64,000 nucleotides of DNA from Rhodoferax sp. OV413 (GCF_900104385.1 NZ_FNJA01000001.1:160386-224385), one strand, 5' to 3'; counted from the stretch's first letter, positions 37,700 to 46,400 are shown. The notes: generated by a model from the sequence alone, not told the origin. Numbers and translations: made by a program.

Positions 37700-38932
37700 A
37701 TGCCGCACGCACTCAATCTGGACCATATCCGCGCCGAATTTCCGGCACTGAACAATGACTGCGCCTACCTCGACAACGCCGGCGGCTCACAGGTGCTGCG
37801 CCGCGTGGCCGACCGGGTGCGCGACTATCTGCTGACCAGCAGCGTGCAGCTGGGCGCCAGCTACGCCCAGTCGCAGGATGCCGGCGCCAAGGTGCTGGCG
37901 GCGCGCCGCTCGGTGGCCGAGCTGATCCACGCGCCCTTCGACGACGAAGTGGTGATGGGCGGCTCCACCACCTCGCTGATGTTCCAGGTGACGCAGGCGA
38001 TCCAGCTCGGCATCCAGCCAGGCGATGAAATCATTGTCACGAATACCGACCACGAAGCCAATATCGGTGGCTGGATGCGGCTGCAGGCCGCAGGTGCCAT
38101 CGTCAAGATATGGGAAGTGAACGGCGACACATTGGCACTCGATCTCGACAGCCTGGACCGGCTGCTGACGCCGCGCACCCGATGGGTCGCCATGACCCAT
38201 GCGTCGAACATTCTCGGCACCGTCAACCCGGTGGCCGAAGTTGCGCAACGCGTACACGCCGTGGGCGCGCGCCTGTGCGTCGATGCCGTGGCCTACGCGC
38301 CGCACCGCCTAGTCGATGTGCAGGCCAGCGGCGCCGACATGTATGTGTTCAGCTTCTACAAGGTGTTCGGCCCGCACTATGCGGTGCTATGGGTGCAGCG
38401 CGATCTGCTGCTGTCGCTACCCAGCCTGAACCACTATTTCATCGGCCAGGATGTACTGCCCTACAAGCTGCAGCCAGGCAATGTGAACTACGAGTTGTCG
38501 TACGGCTGCATCGGCATCAACGACTACCTGGTGGACGTGGGCAGCCGCCTCGGTTCCACCGGCTCGGCCCGGCAGAAAATGCAGCTGGCGTTTGATGCCT
38601 TCGAGCAACATGAAGACGCGCTGGCCGAGCGCCTGCTGGGCTATCTGCGCAGCAAGAAATCGGTGCGCATCATCGGCCTGGACACTGCCAGCGAAGGTGG
38701 CCGTGTCCCCACGGTGAGCTTCATGGTGGCCGGCCAGATGTCGGAATCCATCGTCCGGCATATGGACCGTTTCCAGATCGGGATCCGCTTCGGCGACTTC
38801 TATGCCAAGCGCCTGATCGAATCGCTGGGGCTGCAGGCCCAGGGCGGCGTGGTCCGCGTGTCCATCGCCCACTACAACACGTTTGCCGAAATCGACCGGC
38901 TGGTACAGCATCTGGACGAGGTGATTGCATGA
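37700..38932 (+). CDS. Class V aminotransferase, cysteine-desulfurase-like family
   Basis: 410 aa PLP enzyme of fold type I. YLDNAGGSQVLRRVADRV near the N terminus, GGSTTSLMFQV, TNTDHEANIGGW and the PLP lysine in FSFYKVFGPHY (about residue 220) are visible. It resembles the cysteine-desulfurase-like subfamily (TIGR01976-like), whose true substrate is not generally known. The next gene (hydantoinase) overlaps by 4 bp. It may instead act as an amino-group donor/acceptor enzyme for a ureido acid, by analogy with ureidoglycine aminotransferase, which is also class V; this is inference. Confidence 0.82.
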   Translation: MPHALNLDHIRAEFPALNNDCAYLDNAGGSQVLRRVADRVRDYLLTSSVQLGASYAQSQDAGAKVLAARRSVAELIHAPFDDEVVMGGSTTSLMFQVTQAIQLGIQPGDEIIVTNTDHEANIGGWMRLQAAGAIVKIWEVNGDTLALDLDSLDRLLTPRTRWVAMTHASNILGTVNPVAEVAQRVHAVGARLCVDAVAYAPHRLVDVQASGADMYVFSFYKVFGPHYAVLWVQRDLLLSLPSLNHYFIGQDVLPYKLQPGNVNYELSYGCIGINDYLVDVGSRLGSTGSARQKMQLAFDAFEQHEDALAERLLGYLRSKKSVRIIGLDTASEGGRVPTVSFMVAGQMSESIVRHMDRFQIGIRFGDFYAKRLIESLGLQAQGGVVRVSIAHYNTFAEIDRLVQHLDEVIA

Positions 38933-40341
38933 GCACGACCTTAATTCGCAACGGCCGCATCATCACCGCTACCGACGACTACGTAGCCGACCTGCTGATG
39001 CGCGACGGCGTGATCGACAGCATCGGCCGTAATTTGCAAGTCGGCGAAGACGTGGCCATCGTCGACGCCACCGGTCTCTACCTGCTACCCGGTGGCGTGG
39101 ACACCCATGTGCACCTGGAAAATGTGATCGGCCCGACGATCACCTGCGACACCTTCGCCAGCGGCACCAAGGCCGCGGCCTTCGGCGGCACCACCACCAT
39201 CGTCGACTTCGCGCTGCAAACCGCCACCGACTCGCCCCTGGGTGCCATCGCCCGGGCCCAACGCAGCGCCGAGTCGCAGGTGGCGGTGGACTTCAGCTTC
39301 CACGTGATCATCACCCGCGTCGACGAACAGGTGCTGCAGGATGTGCGCCATGCGATGCGCCACGAGGGTGTGACCAGCTTCAAGATGTTCATGGCCTACC
39401 CCGGCGTGATGATGGCCGACGACGCCGCCATCTTCCGCATGCTGCGCCAGGTCGGCGCCGACGGCGGCATGGTGGCGCTGCACGCCGAGAATGGCACGGT
39501 GATCGACCTGCTGATCAAGGAGGCACTGGACGCCGGCCACACCTCGCCGCGCTACCACGCGCTGACCCGCCCGGCCATCATGGAAGGCGAAGCCACGCAC
39601 CGCGGCATCCGCCTGGCCGAGCTGGCGAATGCGCCGATCTACTTCGTGCACGTCTCCAGCAACCAGGCGCTGAAGCACATCGTGGCGGCCCGCGCCGAGG
39701 GCATTCCGGTGTTTGCCGAGACCTGCCCGCACTACCTGCTGTTCGACGACTCGGTCTACAACACCGACGACGTGGAAATCGCCAAATACGTGATGACGCC
39801 GCCGCTGCGCACGCCCGATGACCAGAAGCATCTGTGGCGCGCGCTGCGCTACGACGACCTGCAGGTCATCGCCACCGACCACTGCCCGTTTTGCATGAAG
39901 GAAGGCCACCTCGGTTACCGTATGCAGAAGATGCGCGGCAAAGACGACTTCTCGCTGATCCCTAACGGCGCGCCGGGCATCGAAACGCGGCTGGTCAGCC
40001 TGTTCGATATCGGCGTGATGCAGGGCAAGCTGTCGCTGAACCGCTTCGTGGAACTTACCTCGACGACGCCGGCCAAGCTGTTTGGCCTGTTCCCGAAGAA
40101 GGGCACGATCGCCGTCGGCAGCGATGCCGATGTGGTGCTGTTCGACCCGGCTGCCAGCCAGACGATTTACGCCAAAGACCTGCACGGCAACTGCGACTAC
40201 ACCCTGCTCGAAGGCCGCACGCTGCGCGGCCGGGTGGAGAAGGTATTTCTGCGCGGCAACTTGATTGTGGATGGCAAAGAATGGCGGGGGCGCGAAGGCA
40301 TGGGCCGATTCGTGCCGCGCGGCGAGGTCCGGGCCTTCTGA
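38929..40341 (+). CDS. hydA: Dihydropyrimidinase/hydantoinase-family amidohydrolase
   Basis: 470 aa cyclic amidohydrolase. Metal ligands His60 and His62 (DTHVHLEN), the carboxylated bridging Lys152 (SFKMFMAYPG), and His in ALHAENG, YFVHVSSN and ATDHCPF are all present, so a binuclear site is intact. The family opens dihydropyrimidine or hydantoin rings, including the hydantoin ring of allantoin-like compounds. It overlaps the aminotransferase gene. The substrate is undetermined. The GTIAVGSDADVVLFDP segment near the C terminus is the usual hallmark. Confidence 0.9.
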   Translation: MSTTLIRNGRIITATDDYVADLLMRDGVIDSIGRNLQVGEDVAIVDATGLYLLPGGVDTHVHLENVIGPTITCDTFASGTKAAAFGGTTTIVDFALQTATDSPLGAIARAQRSAESQVAVDFSFHVIITRVDEQVLQDVRHAMRHEGVTSFKMFMAYPGVMMADDAAIFRMLRQVGADGGMVALHAENGTVIDLLIKEALDAGHTSPRYHALTRPAIMEGEATHRGIRLAELANAPIYFVHVSSNQALKHIVAARAEGIPVFAETCPHYLLFDDSVYNTDDVEIAKYVMTPPLRTPDDQKHLWRALRYDDLQVIATDHCPFCMKEGHLGYRMQKMRGKDDFSLIPNGAPGIETRLVSLFDIGVMQGKLSLNRFVELTSTTPAKLFGLFPKKGTIAVGSDADVVLFDPAASQTIYAKDLHGNCDYTLLEGRTLRGRVEKVFLRGNLIVDGKEWRGREGMGRFVPRGEVRAF

Positions 40342-40357
40342 TTCTGTGGCTATGATT

Positions 40358-40374
40358 GCTATATGAGTAATAGC
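40358..40374 (+). promoter_or_regulatory. 5-7-5 hairpin enclosing the RpiR-type start codon (partial palindromic element)
   Basis: GCTAT-ATGAGTA-ATAGC, then AAA. This has the exact geometry of hairpin 2 in the dispersed element, and the ATG start opens the loop. No Shine-Dalgarno sequence is visible upstream. Confidence 0.5.
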
Positions 40375-41259
40375 AAACCCCGCAATCTGGATGCGCTGCG
40401 TGACCTGATTGGACGTGAAAGCGAGCGGCTCACGCCGCGCATGCGCGATGCCGCCCGCTACGCCATCGACCACCCAAACGATATGGCGCTGAACCCGGTG
40501 GCCACGGTGGCCGGCATTGCCAAGATTGCGCCGGCGGCTTTCATCCGCATGGCCAAGGCGCTGGGTTTCGATGGCTATTCCGACCTGCAGCGCCTGTTCC
40601 GCGAACCGCTGCAGCACGCTGTCAAACCGACATTCAAAGAGCGCATACGCCACTTCGGCGGCGAGCAAACGCTGGACAACCCCGACGACCCGGCCGAGGT
40701 GCTGCGCGCTTTCAGCCAAGCCAATGTGGTGTCGCTGGAGCATCTGCAGGATGATGCCGCCAGCATGCCGCTGCAGGAAGCTATCGCGCTGATCCAGAAC
40801 GCCCGCATCGTCCATGTGCTGGGCCTGCGCCGATCCTATGCAGTGGCGGCCTACCTGGCCTATGCGCTGAACCGGGTCGGCCAGCCGGCGGTGCAGATCA
40901 CCGGCCTGGGGGGGGCCATCACCGAGCAGGCCAGTACCGCCGGGCCGCAGGATTTGCTGATCGCCATCAGTTTCCCGCCCTACGCGGCCGATACCTTGCA
41001 GGTCTGCGAGCAAATCCGTCAGAGCGGCGCCAAGCGGCTGGCGATCACCGACGCCTTCATGAGCCCAGTGGCCAAGGATGCCGACCTAGTACTGGAAGTG
41101 AACGACGCCAAGTTGCTGGGCTTTCGTTCACTGACCTCAGCCATGTGCCTGGCGCAGACCCTGGCCATGGGCCTGGCTTTCGCCAAACGCAGCAAGCGTA
41201 GCAAACGTGCGGGCACGCAGCCGACGCTGGCCGCCGACCTGCAAGATATTGATTGCTGA
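40363..41259 (+). CDS. MurR/RpiR family transcriptional regulator
   Basis: 298 aa. An N-terminal HTH_6 domain (about residues 10-90, LTPRMRDAARYAIDHPNDMA then IAKIAPAAFIRMAKALGFDG) is followed by a SIS sugar-isomerase-like sensor domain (about 125-265). Such regulators usually bind a phosphorylated or acidic metabolite. It sits in the middle of the hydantoinase/AllA locus and probably controls it. The start codon lies in the loop of a perfect hairpin. Confidence 0.9.
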   Translation: MSNSKPRNLDALRDLIGRESERLTPRMRDAARYAIDHPNDMALNPVATVAGIAKIAPAAFIRMAKALGFDGYSDLQRLFREPLQHAVKPTFKERIRHFGGEQTLDNPDDPAEVLRAFSQANVVSLEHLQDDAASMPLQEAIALIQNARIVHVLGLRRSYAVAAYLAYALNRVGQPAVQITGLGGAITEQASTAGPQDLLIAISFPPYAADTLQVCEQIRQSGAKRLAITDAFMSPVAKDADLVLEVNDAKLLGFRSLTSAMCLAQTLAMGLAFAKRSKRSKRAGTQPTLAADLQDIDC

Positions 41260-41260
41260 T

Positions 41261-41767
41261 ATGCCGTCCTCTACGCTGCCGATCGAACCTTTGACCGCCG
41301 AGGCCTTCCGGCCCTTTGGCGACGTCATCGAGGCCAGCGATAGCGCGCGGCATTTCAGCATCAACGACGGCTTTGCCGAGCGCTACCACGACCTGGCGCA
41401 GATCGATGTGGGCAGCCTGGGTGGCCGCGCCATTCTGAGCATCTTCAAGGCCTTGCCGCGCAGCCTGCCAATGCAGCTGGTATTGCTGGAGCGGCATCCG
41501 CTGGGCAGCCAGGCCTTCATGCCCTTGTCAGCGCTGCCATATCTGGTGGTGGTGGCCGAGGCCGGACCCGTGCCGCAGCTATCGGCCATCCGCTGCTTCC
41601 GCGCCGCACCGGGGCAAGGCGTGAACTATGCGCGTGGCACCTGGCACCACCCGCTAATTGCCTTGCACCAGGCGAGTGACTTTCTGGCGGTCGATCGCGG
41701 CGGTGCGCCCGGCGATGCGAACTGCGATGAGCATCCTCTGGGCGACACGCCAATCTGGATTGAATAA
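41261..41767 (+). CDS. allA: Ureidoglycolate lyase
   Basis: 168 aa from the ATG at 41261, one base after the RpiR stop. AllA family motifs LTAEAFRPFGDVIEA, LLERHPLGSQAFMPL and the metal-site region GVNYARGTWHHPLIAL are clear. The known reaction splits ureidoglycolate into glyoxylate and urea in allantoin/purine breakdown. This is the strongest clue that the locus handles a ureido compound. Confidence 0.93.
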   Translation: MPSSTLPIEPLTAEAFRPFGDVIEASDSARHFSINDGFAERYHDLAQIDVGSLGGRAILSIFKALPRSLPMQLVLLERHPLGSQAFMPLSALPYLVVVAEAGPVPQLSAIRCFRAAPGQGVNYARGTWHHPLIALHQASDFLAVDRGGAPGDANCDEHPLGDTPIWIE

Positions 41768-41773
41768 GCCGCG

Positions 41774-42670
41774 CTAAGCCTGCGGCAAGGCATCCATCGC
41801 GCTGGCAATCGCGCCCGGCGTCGTGAACCAGATATCACTGCGGTGGTTGGCAATATGCTGCAGCGCCCGGCGCAGATGCCGCAGGCGGTACGGTTGCCCA
41901 ATGATGTAAGGGTGCAGCGCAATGCCCATCACCAGCGACTGACCCTGCGACTGCAGCAGCATTTCGTCGAAGTTGTCGATGACCATCTGGGCAAAGTCTT
42001 TCGCGTCCAGCTGGCGGCCCATGATCATTGGAATGTCGTTTAGCTCTTGCGGATAAGGGATAGACCAGATCGGACCGCTGCGCGTCTGCATCGCCACCGG
42101 CTGGTCGTCGTGGCACCAGTTCAAGCTGTAGCGGTAGCCGGCTTCGCGCAGCAGGTCCGGGGTCAGCGCGGTCTCGGCAATCCACGGCGACAGCCAACCG
42201 CTGGGTGCCACGCCGCTGTGCTGCAGCATCAGGTCGCGGCAGGATTGCAGCAGATCCAACTCGGTAGCCTCGTCCATACCGCTCTGGCGCTCGGCGTTGG
42301 TGTGGCCATGGCCGATCAGCTCATCGCCACGGGCCACGCAGGCAGCGACCACCTCGGGGCAATGCTCGTATAAAGCCGTGTTGACAAGGGTGCCGGCCGG
42401 CAGATTCAGTGCATCAAACAACTCCAGGCAGCGCCACACGCCGACGCGGTTACCATATTCGCGCCAGGCGTAGTTCAGCACATCGGGTTGCGGCAACACC
42501 GGGCCCAGATTCGCGCCGAGGCCTTCGCCGAAAGCGAAATGCTCGATGTTGAAACCCAGATACACCGCCAGCCGTGCACCGTTTGGCCAACGGAAATCGG
42601 GGCGCTGGTGGATGGCCGAATAGGGGAAGCGGTCGTGATGGGGGACCGTGGTGTAGCGTTGGACAGGCAT
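41774..42670 (-). CDS. Polysaccharide-deacetylase-family protein, PuuE-like
   Basis: 298 aa NodB-type fold. It opens with HDRFPYSAIHQRPDFRWPNG, as PuuE-type allantoinases do, and continues with LAVYLGFNIEHFAFGEG, ELIGHGHTNAERQ and the catalytic/metal His in MGIALHPYIIG. The usual NodB Asp-Asp pair is not obvious. PuuE proteins hydrolyse allantoin without the amidohydrolase fold; a ring-opening or C-N hydrolase role is inferred from that similarity and from the convergent allA gene 6 bp away. Confidence 0.82.
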   Translation of the reverse strand: MPVQRYTTVPHHDRFPYSAIHQRPDFRWPNGARLAVYLGFNIEHFAFGEGLGANLGPVLPQPDVLNYAWREYGNRVGVWRCLELFDALNLPAGTLVNTALYEHCPEVVAACVARGDELIGHGHTNAERQSGMDEATELDLLQSCRDLMLQHSGVAPSGWLSPWIAETALTPDLLREAGYRYSLNWCHDDQPVAMQTRSGPIWSIPYPQELNDIPMIMGRQLDAKDFAQMVIDNFDEMLLQSQGQSLVMGIALHPYIIGQPYRLRHLRRALQHIANHRSDIWFTTPGAIASAMDALPQA

Positions 42671-42693
42671 GCGTACTCCCTTGGCTAAAAACC

Positions 42694-42730
42694 AAAAAGC
42701 CCGCTATCTTTTGAATAGCGGGCTTTTCTT
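42694..42730 (-). terminator. Rho-independent terminator for tRNA-Lys
   Basis: AAAAGCCCGCTAT and ATAGCGGGCTTTT form a 13-bp stem with a 7-nt loop. On the minus strand it ends in TTTTT. It lies just after the tRNA-Lys 3' end. Confidence 0.88.
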
Positions 42731-42735
42731 AATTT

Positions 42736-42811
42736 TGGTGGGACGTGCGGGGGTCGAACCCACGACAAACGGATTAAAAGTCCGCTGCTCTACCAACTGA
42801 GCTAACGTCCC
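42736..42811 (-). tRNA. tRNA-Lys (anticodon TTT)
   Basis: 76 nt with an encoded CCA. Acceptor GGGACGT pairs with ACGTCCC. The D arm (GCTCAGTTGGTAGAGC), the anticodon loop CTTTTAA and the T arm GGGTTCGACCC are canonical. Confidence 0.97.
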
Positions 42812-42846
42812 TGCTTTTAAGTTTTCACTCTGCAGCGTAGCCTTAG

Positions 42847-42876
42847 ATTATAGCGTGGTTTTTGGTGTCTTTTCAA
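42847..42876 (-). promoter_or_regulatory. Sigma-70 promoter for tRNA-Lys
   Basis: On the minus strand TTGAAA, an 18-bp spacer and TATAAT lie about 36 bp ahead of the tRNA. The -10 box overlaps the stop codon of tcdA. Confidence 0.75.
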
Positions 42877-43654
42877 TCGACGATGCCAATTTGTCCAAAA
42901 CCCACCCGGCTGCGCACTGGCCGAAAGTGGCCGTCACGCTGACCACCGAACCATAGCCGTGGCAGTTCAGGCTGCCATCGCCTTCCACCGCACAGGAGGC
43001 GTCGGGCGGCATCACAGCTTCGCGGCTGAAGACGCAGGCAACGCTGATTTTTTTACCCTCGCGGGGTGCGCCATGCTCCTTACGCAATCGATAACGCAAC
43101 TGGGCCAGCAGCGGATCGTGGGTGGTGAGCGACAGGTCGTCGATATCGACTTTGTGGGCGTGGCGCTTGCCGCCGGCCGCACCCACGGTAATGAAACAGC
43201 TGCGCGTCTGGCGGGCCCAGGCGGCCATGGCGGTTTTGGCTGGCACCTGGTCGCAGGCATCCACCACCGCGTCTGCGTCCGTAGGCAAGAGCTGCAGCCA
43301 GTTGCCCGGCTCGACAAACTCGTCTATGCAGTCGACGGTGCAGGCCGGATTGATCTGCGCGATACGCTCGCGCATGGCCACAATCTTGGCCTGTCCGACG
43401 GTGGACTCCAGCGCGTGGATCTGGCGGTTGATATTGGACTCGGACACATGGTCCATGTCGATCAGCGTCAAGCGCCCTACCCCGCTGCGGGCCAAGGCCT
43501 CGACCGTCCATGAGCCAACACCGCCAATACCGACGACCACCACGTGCGCAGCACGGATGCGCGCAGCGCCGGCCACGCCGTACAGGCGCTCCAGCCCGCC
43601 GAAGCGCCGCGCCAGATCGGTCGGCGTGGTTATGTCTACAGTTGGATTATGCAC
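42848..43654 (-). CDS. tcdA: tRNA threonylcarbamoyladenosine dehydratase
   Basis: 268 aa ThiF/MoeB/E1-like enzyme; ATP-dependent cyclisation of t6A37 in tRNA to ct6A. The nucleotide-binding motif VVGIGGVGSWTVEALARSG, the segment LIDMDHVSESNINRQIHAL and the family residue in KISVACVFS are present. The start is GTG (43654); no ATG is available close by. The start codon touches repeat R11. It lies downstream of tolB-pal-cpoB in the same direction. Confidence 0.93.
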   Translation of the reverse strand: MHNPTVDITTPTDLARRFGGLERLYGVAGAARIRAAHVVVVGIGGVGSWTVEALARSGVGRLTLIDMDHVSESNINRQIHALESTVGQAKIVAMRERIAQINPACTVDCIDEFVEPGNWLQLLPTDADAVVDACDQVPAKTAMAAWARQTRSCFITVGAAGGKRHAHKVDIDDLSLTTHDPLLAQLRYRLRKEHGAPREGKKISVACVFSREAVMPPDASCAVEGDGSLNCHGYGSVVSVTATFGQCAAGWVLDKLASSIEKTPKTTL

Positions 43655-43713
43655 AAAATAGCCTTCTAGCGCTTATGCAACCAGCGTAAGCAGCTACGAT
43701 AACAATAGCAAAT
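43654..43713 (+). repeat. Palindromic element copy R11
   Basis: Intergenic, between tcdA and cpoB, beginning at the tcdA start codon. AAATAGCCTTCTAGCGCTTA is followed by AGCGTAAGCAGCTAC. Hairpin 2 is GCTAC-N7-ATAGC (one C-A mismatch), then AAA. Confidence 0.75.
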
Positions 43714-43724
43714 ACCGGGTTTGC

Positions 43725-44501
43725 TTACTTGAGCTTGCTCAAACGGTCCTTGGCAGCAGATGCGGCTTCAGACTGCGGATAGGCCTTGACCAAGTCTTCC
43801 AAGGTCTTGCGGGCCGCCTTGCTGTCCTTCAGTTCCATCTGGCAATTGGCAATCGACAAAGCGGCTTCTGGCGCCCGCGGATGGTCGGCTGCCGACGTCA
43901 ACATGGTACGGAAATTGGTCACCGCGCCCTTGTAGTCTTTGTTGGCGTACTGGGCATTGCCCAACCAGAACAAAGCCGAAGGACCATAGCCGCTTTGCGG
44001 GTAGCGCTTGGTGAAGGCCGTAAACGCGTTTTGGGCGGCCACAAAGTCACCACCGCGGAACACCGCCAAAGCGGCATCGAATTCGCGCACTTCCGCGGGG
44101 TCGGCGGTGAACTCTTTGCCATCTACCGATACCTTGCTGGGTTCAAACTTGCGCAAGCGCTCGTCCACCCCCTGTGCCTGGTCCTTCAAGCGGCGCTGCA
44201 CCTCGGCCACGTCGCGTGCCAACTGTTCGTCCTGGCCGCGCTGCCGGGCCATGTCATTGCGCAGGTTTTCAATCTGGCTTTGTAGATCGAGCAGGCTACG
44301 GCGCAACTGGCTGTTTTCTTCGGATGCTCTTCTCACATCCTCCGCCGCCTTTTGGGAAATCATGTCGACTTTGGCGCGCAAGTCCAAAATGGCTTTGCGC
44401 GCCTCGTCGTCCTCGAACAAAGCGGCGTGGGCACTGCTGGCAAGCAGCATCCAGCAGCCCAACGCCACGGCGGCCAGACGCGGTGCAGGGCTGCGGCTCA
44501 T
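43725..44501 (-). CDS. cpoB: Tol-Pal system protein CpoB (YbgF)
   Basis: 258 aa periplasmic protein with a signal peptide (LGCWMLLASSAHAAL), an N-terminal trimerising coiled coil (about residues 40-120) and C-terminal TPR repeats (DYKGAVTNFRTML, GYGPSALFWLGNAQYANKDY). It coordinates the Tol machine with peptidoglycan synthesis during constriction. It overlaps pal by 4 bp (ATGA); order tolB-pal-cpoB is the classic one. Confidence 0.95.
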   Translation of the reverse strand: MSRSPAPRLAAVALGCWMLLASSAHAALFEDDEARKAILDLRAKVDMISQKAAEDVRRASEENSQLRRSLLDLQSQIENLRNDMARQRGQDEQLARDVAEVQRRLKDQAQGVDERLRKFEPSKVSVDGKEFTADPAEVREFDAALAVFRGGDFVAAQNAFTAFTKRYPQSGYGPSALFWLGNAQYANKDYKGAVTNFRTMLTSAADHPRAPEAALSIANCQMELKDSKAARKTLEDLVKAYPQSEAASAAKDRLSKLK

Positions 44502-45046
44502 CGGTAGCTGATCTCAGCGCGGCGGTTCTTGGCCATGGCGGCCTCGTCGCCGCCTTGCACGGCGGGCTTTTCCTTGCCGAAGCTCACGGCTTCGAGCTGG
44601 CTATCGGCAACACCCAGCAGTCCCAAGGCGCGGCGCACCGACTCGGAACGCTTTTGGCCCAGAGCCAGGTTGTATTCGCGGCCACCGCGCTCGTCGGTAT
44701 GGCCTTCGACCACGGCACGGCGGGTTTTGTCGGCCTTCAGGTAGCGGGCATTGGTTTCGATGATGGCCTGGTCGCTAGGCATCACGGCATAGCTGTCGAA
44801 ATCGAAGTACACGATGCGGCCACTGCTGGGGCCGGTGGCCACCGAGCTGGACGCCGACAGATCCACCGGCGTCACGCCGCTTTGGGTCGCGCCCGATGCA
44901 TTACCGTTTTGCGCGCCTGCGCCCGATTGGGTTACACCGGCACCGCTCTTGTCTACGACCGGCACATCGTCCAGCTTTACACCCGACGCACAACCCGCCA
45001 ACACGGCGGTCAATGACAGCGCCCAGATCATATTTTTCATGTTCAA
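44498..45046 (-). CDS. pal: Peptidoglycan-associated lipoprotein
   Basis: 182 aa outer-membrane lipoprotein with lipobox LAGC, a Ser/Gly/Ala-rich linker and a C-terminal OmpA-like domain whose peptidoglycan-binding motif is VEGHTDERGGREYNLALG. It tethers the outer membrane to the wall together with TolB. Confidence 0.97.
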   Translation of the reverse strand: MNMKNMIWALSLTAVLAGCASGVKLDDVPVVDKSGAGVTQSGAGAQNGNASGATQSGVTPVDLSASSSVATGPSSGRIVYFDFDSYAVMPSDQAIIETNARYLKADKTRRAVVEGHTDERGGREYNLALGQKRSESVRRALGLLGVADSQLEAVSFGKEKPAVQGGDEAAMAKNRRAEISYR

Positions 45047-45070
45047 ACTCCTGGTTAAATAGATAAAGAT

Positions 45071-46381
45071 TTATGGTTTGAGAAACGGACCCCAGTCCGG
45101 TTCACGTATATCGCCAGCCTGCCCTGCGAGGCGTGCCTTGATCTTGCCATCCAGCGTGGTCGTCATCAAAGCCTCGCGGCCTTGCTGCTGGGTCGCATAG
45201 ACCAGCAAACGGCTGTTCGGGGCAAAGCTGGGACTTTCGTCGGCGCTGGTATCGGTGATGCTGGTCACGGTGGAGCTACTGAGCTCCATTACTTGCAACT
45301 TGAACGCGCCGCCGATGCGGGAAATGTAGGCGAGCCAGCGGCCATCCGGGCTGATACTGGGCGAGATGTTGTAACTGCCGGTAAAGGTAACGCGCTCTGG
45401 ATTGCCTCCGCTGCTGGGCATCCGGTAGATCTGCGGTGCGCCGCCACGGTCGCTGACGAAGTAAATGTATTTGCCGTCGGCCGAATACCGGGGTTCGGTG
45501 TCGATGCCGCTCGACTGGGTGAGCCGCCGCGGCTCACCACCATTGGCGTCAATGGTGTAGAGCTGTGAGCCGCCGTCGCGGCTCAAGGTCATGGCCAGAC
45601 TGCGGCCATCGGGCGCCCAGGCAGGCGCGCTGTTGGAACCCTTGAAGTTGGCGATCAGGCGGCGCTTGCCGCTGGACACGTCGTGCACATAGATCACCGG
45701 CTTGCGGGCTTCAAAAGACACGTAGGCTAGCTGCGCGCCGTTCGGCGACCAGGCCGGGGAAATGATGGACTCGGGGCTGGCCAGCGCGGTTTGGCTGTTC
45801 TCGCCATCGGCATCGGCAACCCACAGCGTATGGCGGGTGCCTGCTTTGGTGACGTAGGCGATGCGGGTCGAGAAAATGCCTTTGTCGCCCGTCAGCTTTT
45901 CGTAAATGAAATCGGCGATACGGTGGGCTGCCAGGCGCAAATCGCCCTGCGGCACGGTAAAGCTCTGGCCGCCCAGATCTTGCACGCGCACCACGTCCCA
46001 AAGGCGAAACCGTACGTCGTAGCGGCCATCGGCCAGCCGGGTCACACTGCCGGTCACCAAGGAGTCAGCGGTTTTTTGTCGCCATAAGGCGACGTCGGGC
46101 CGAGCCGTTTCGTCTAGCGCTACACCGCTGGCATCGATGGCCCGGAACTGCCCGCTGCGCTCCAGATCGGCCTGCACAATCGCACCGATCTTTTGCGGCG
46201 ATTGCTCGTCGCCGCGGAAGCTGGCCACCGCAATCGGCAGCTGGGTCAGGCCGATACCCGAAACTTCTACCCGAAACTGCGCCAAGGCGGGCGCTGCGGC
46301 CGCCGCAGCCAAAAGCCCCATCGCGCCCCCCATTGCGCCCATTACCTGGCGCCTGTGCCAATGCGAACCCAAATTCTTCAC
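45071..46381 (-). CDS. tolB: Tol-Pal system beta-propeller protein TolB
   Basis: 436 aa periplasmic protein. The signal peptide is twin-Arg-like in appearance (HRRQVMGAMGGAMGLLAAAA), followed by the N-terminal TolB domain and a six-bladed propeller (SPAWSPNGAQLAYVSFEARK, APAWAPDGRSLAMTLSRDGG and SPSISPDGRWLAYISRIGG repeats). It interacts with Pal and TolA. First of the three Tol genes visible; tolQRA are not in the window. Confidence 0.97.
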   Translation of the reverse strand: MKNLGSHWHRRQVMGAMGGAMGLLAAAAAAPALAQFRVEVSGIGLTQLPIAVASFRGDEQSPQKIGAIVQADLERSGQFRAIDASGVALDETARPDVALWRQKTADSLVTGSVTRLADGRYDVRFRLWDVVRVQDLGGQSFTVPQGDLRLAAHRIADFIYEKLTGDKGIFSTRIAYVTKAGTRHTLWVADADGENSQTALASPESIISPAWSPNGAQLAYVSFEARKPVIYVHDVSSGKRRLIANFKGSNSAPAWAPDGRSLAMTLSRDGGSQLYTIDANGGEPRRLTQSSGIDTEPRYSADGKYIYFVSDRGGAPQIYRMPSSGGNPERVTFTGSYNISPSISPDGRWLAYISRIGGAFKLQVMELSSSTVTSITDTSADESPSFAPNSRLLVYATQQQGREALMTTTLDGKIKARLAGQAGDIREPDWGPFLKP

Positions 46382-46400
46382 AAATCTTCTCCCATGCTAT

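Noticed and set aside
38960-38990. GCTAC...GTAGC inverted pair at the start of hydA
   Set aside because: The loop is 10 nt, not 7, and no other element parts are present; it reflects normal codons.
46095-46135. Element-like 'TCTAGCGCTACACCGCTGG' in tolB
   Set aside because: Only the TAGCGCTA core matches. The second hairpin and the flanks are missing, and the protein is normal TolB.
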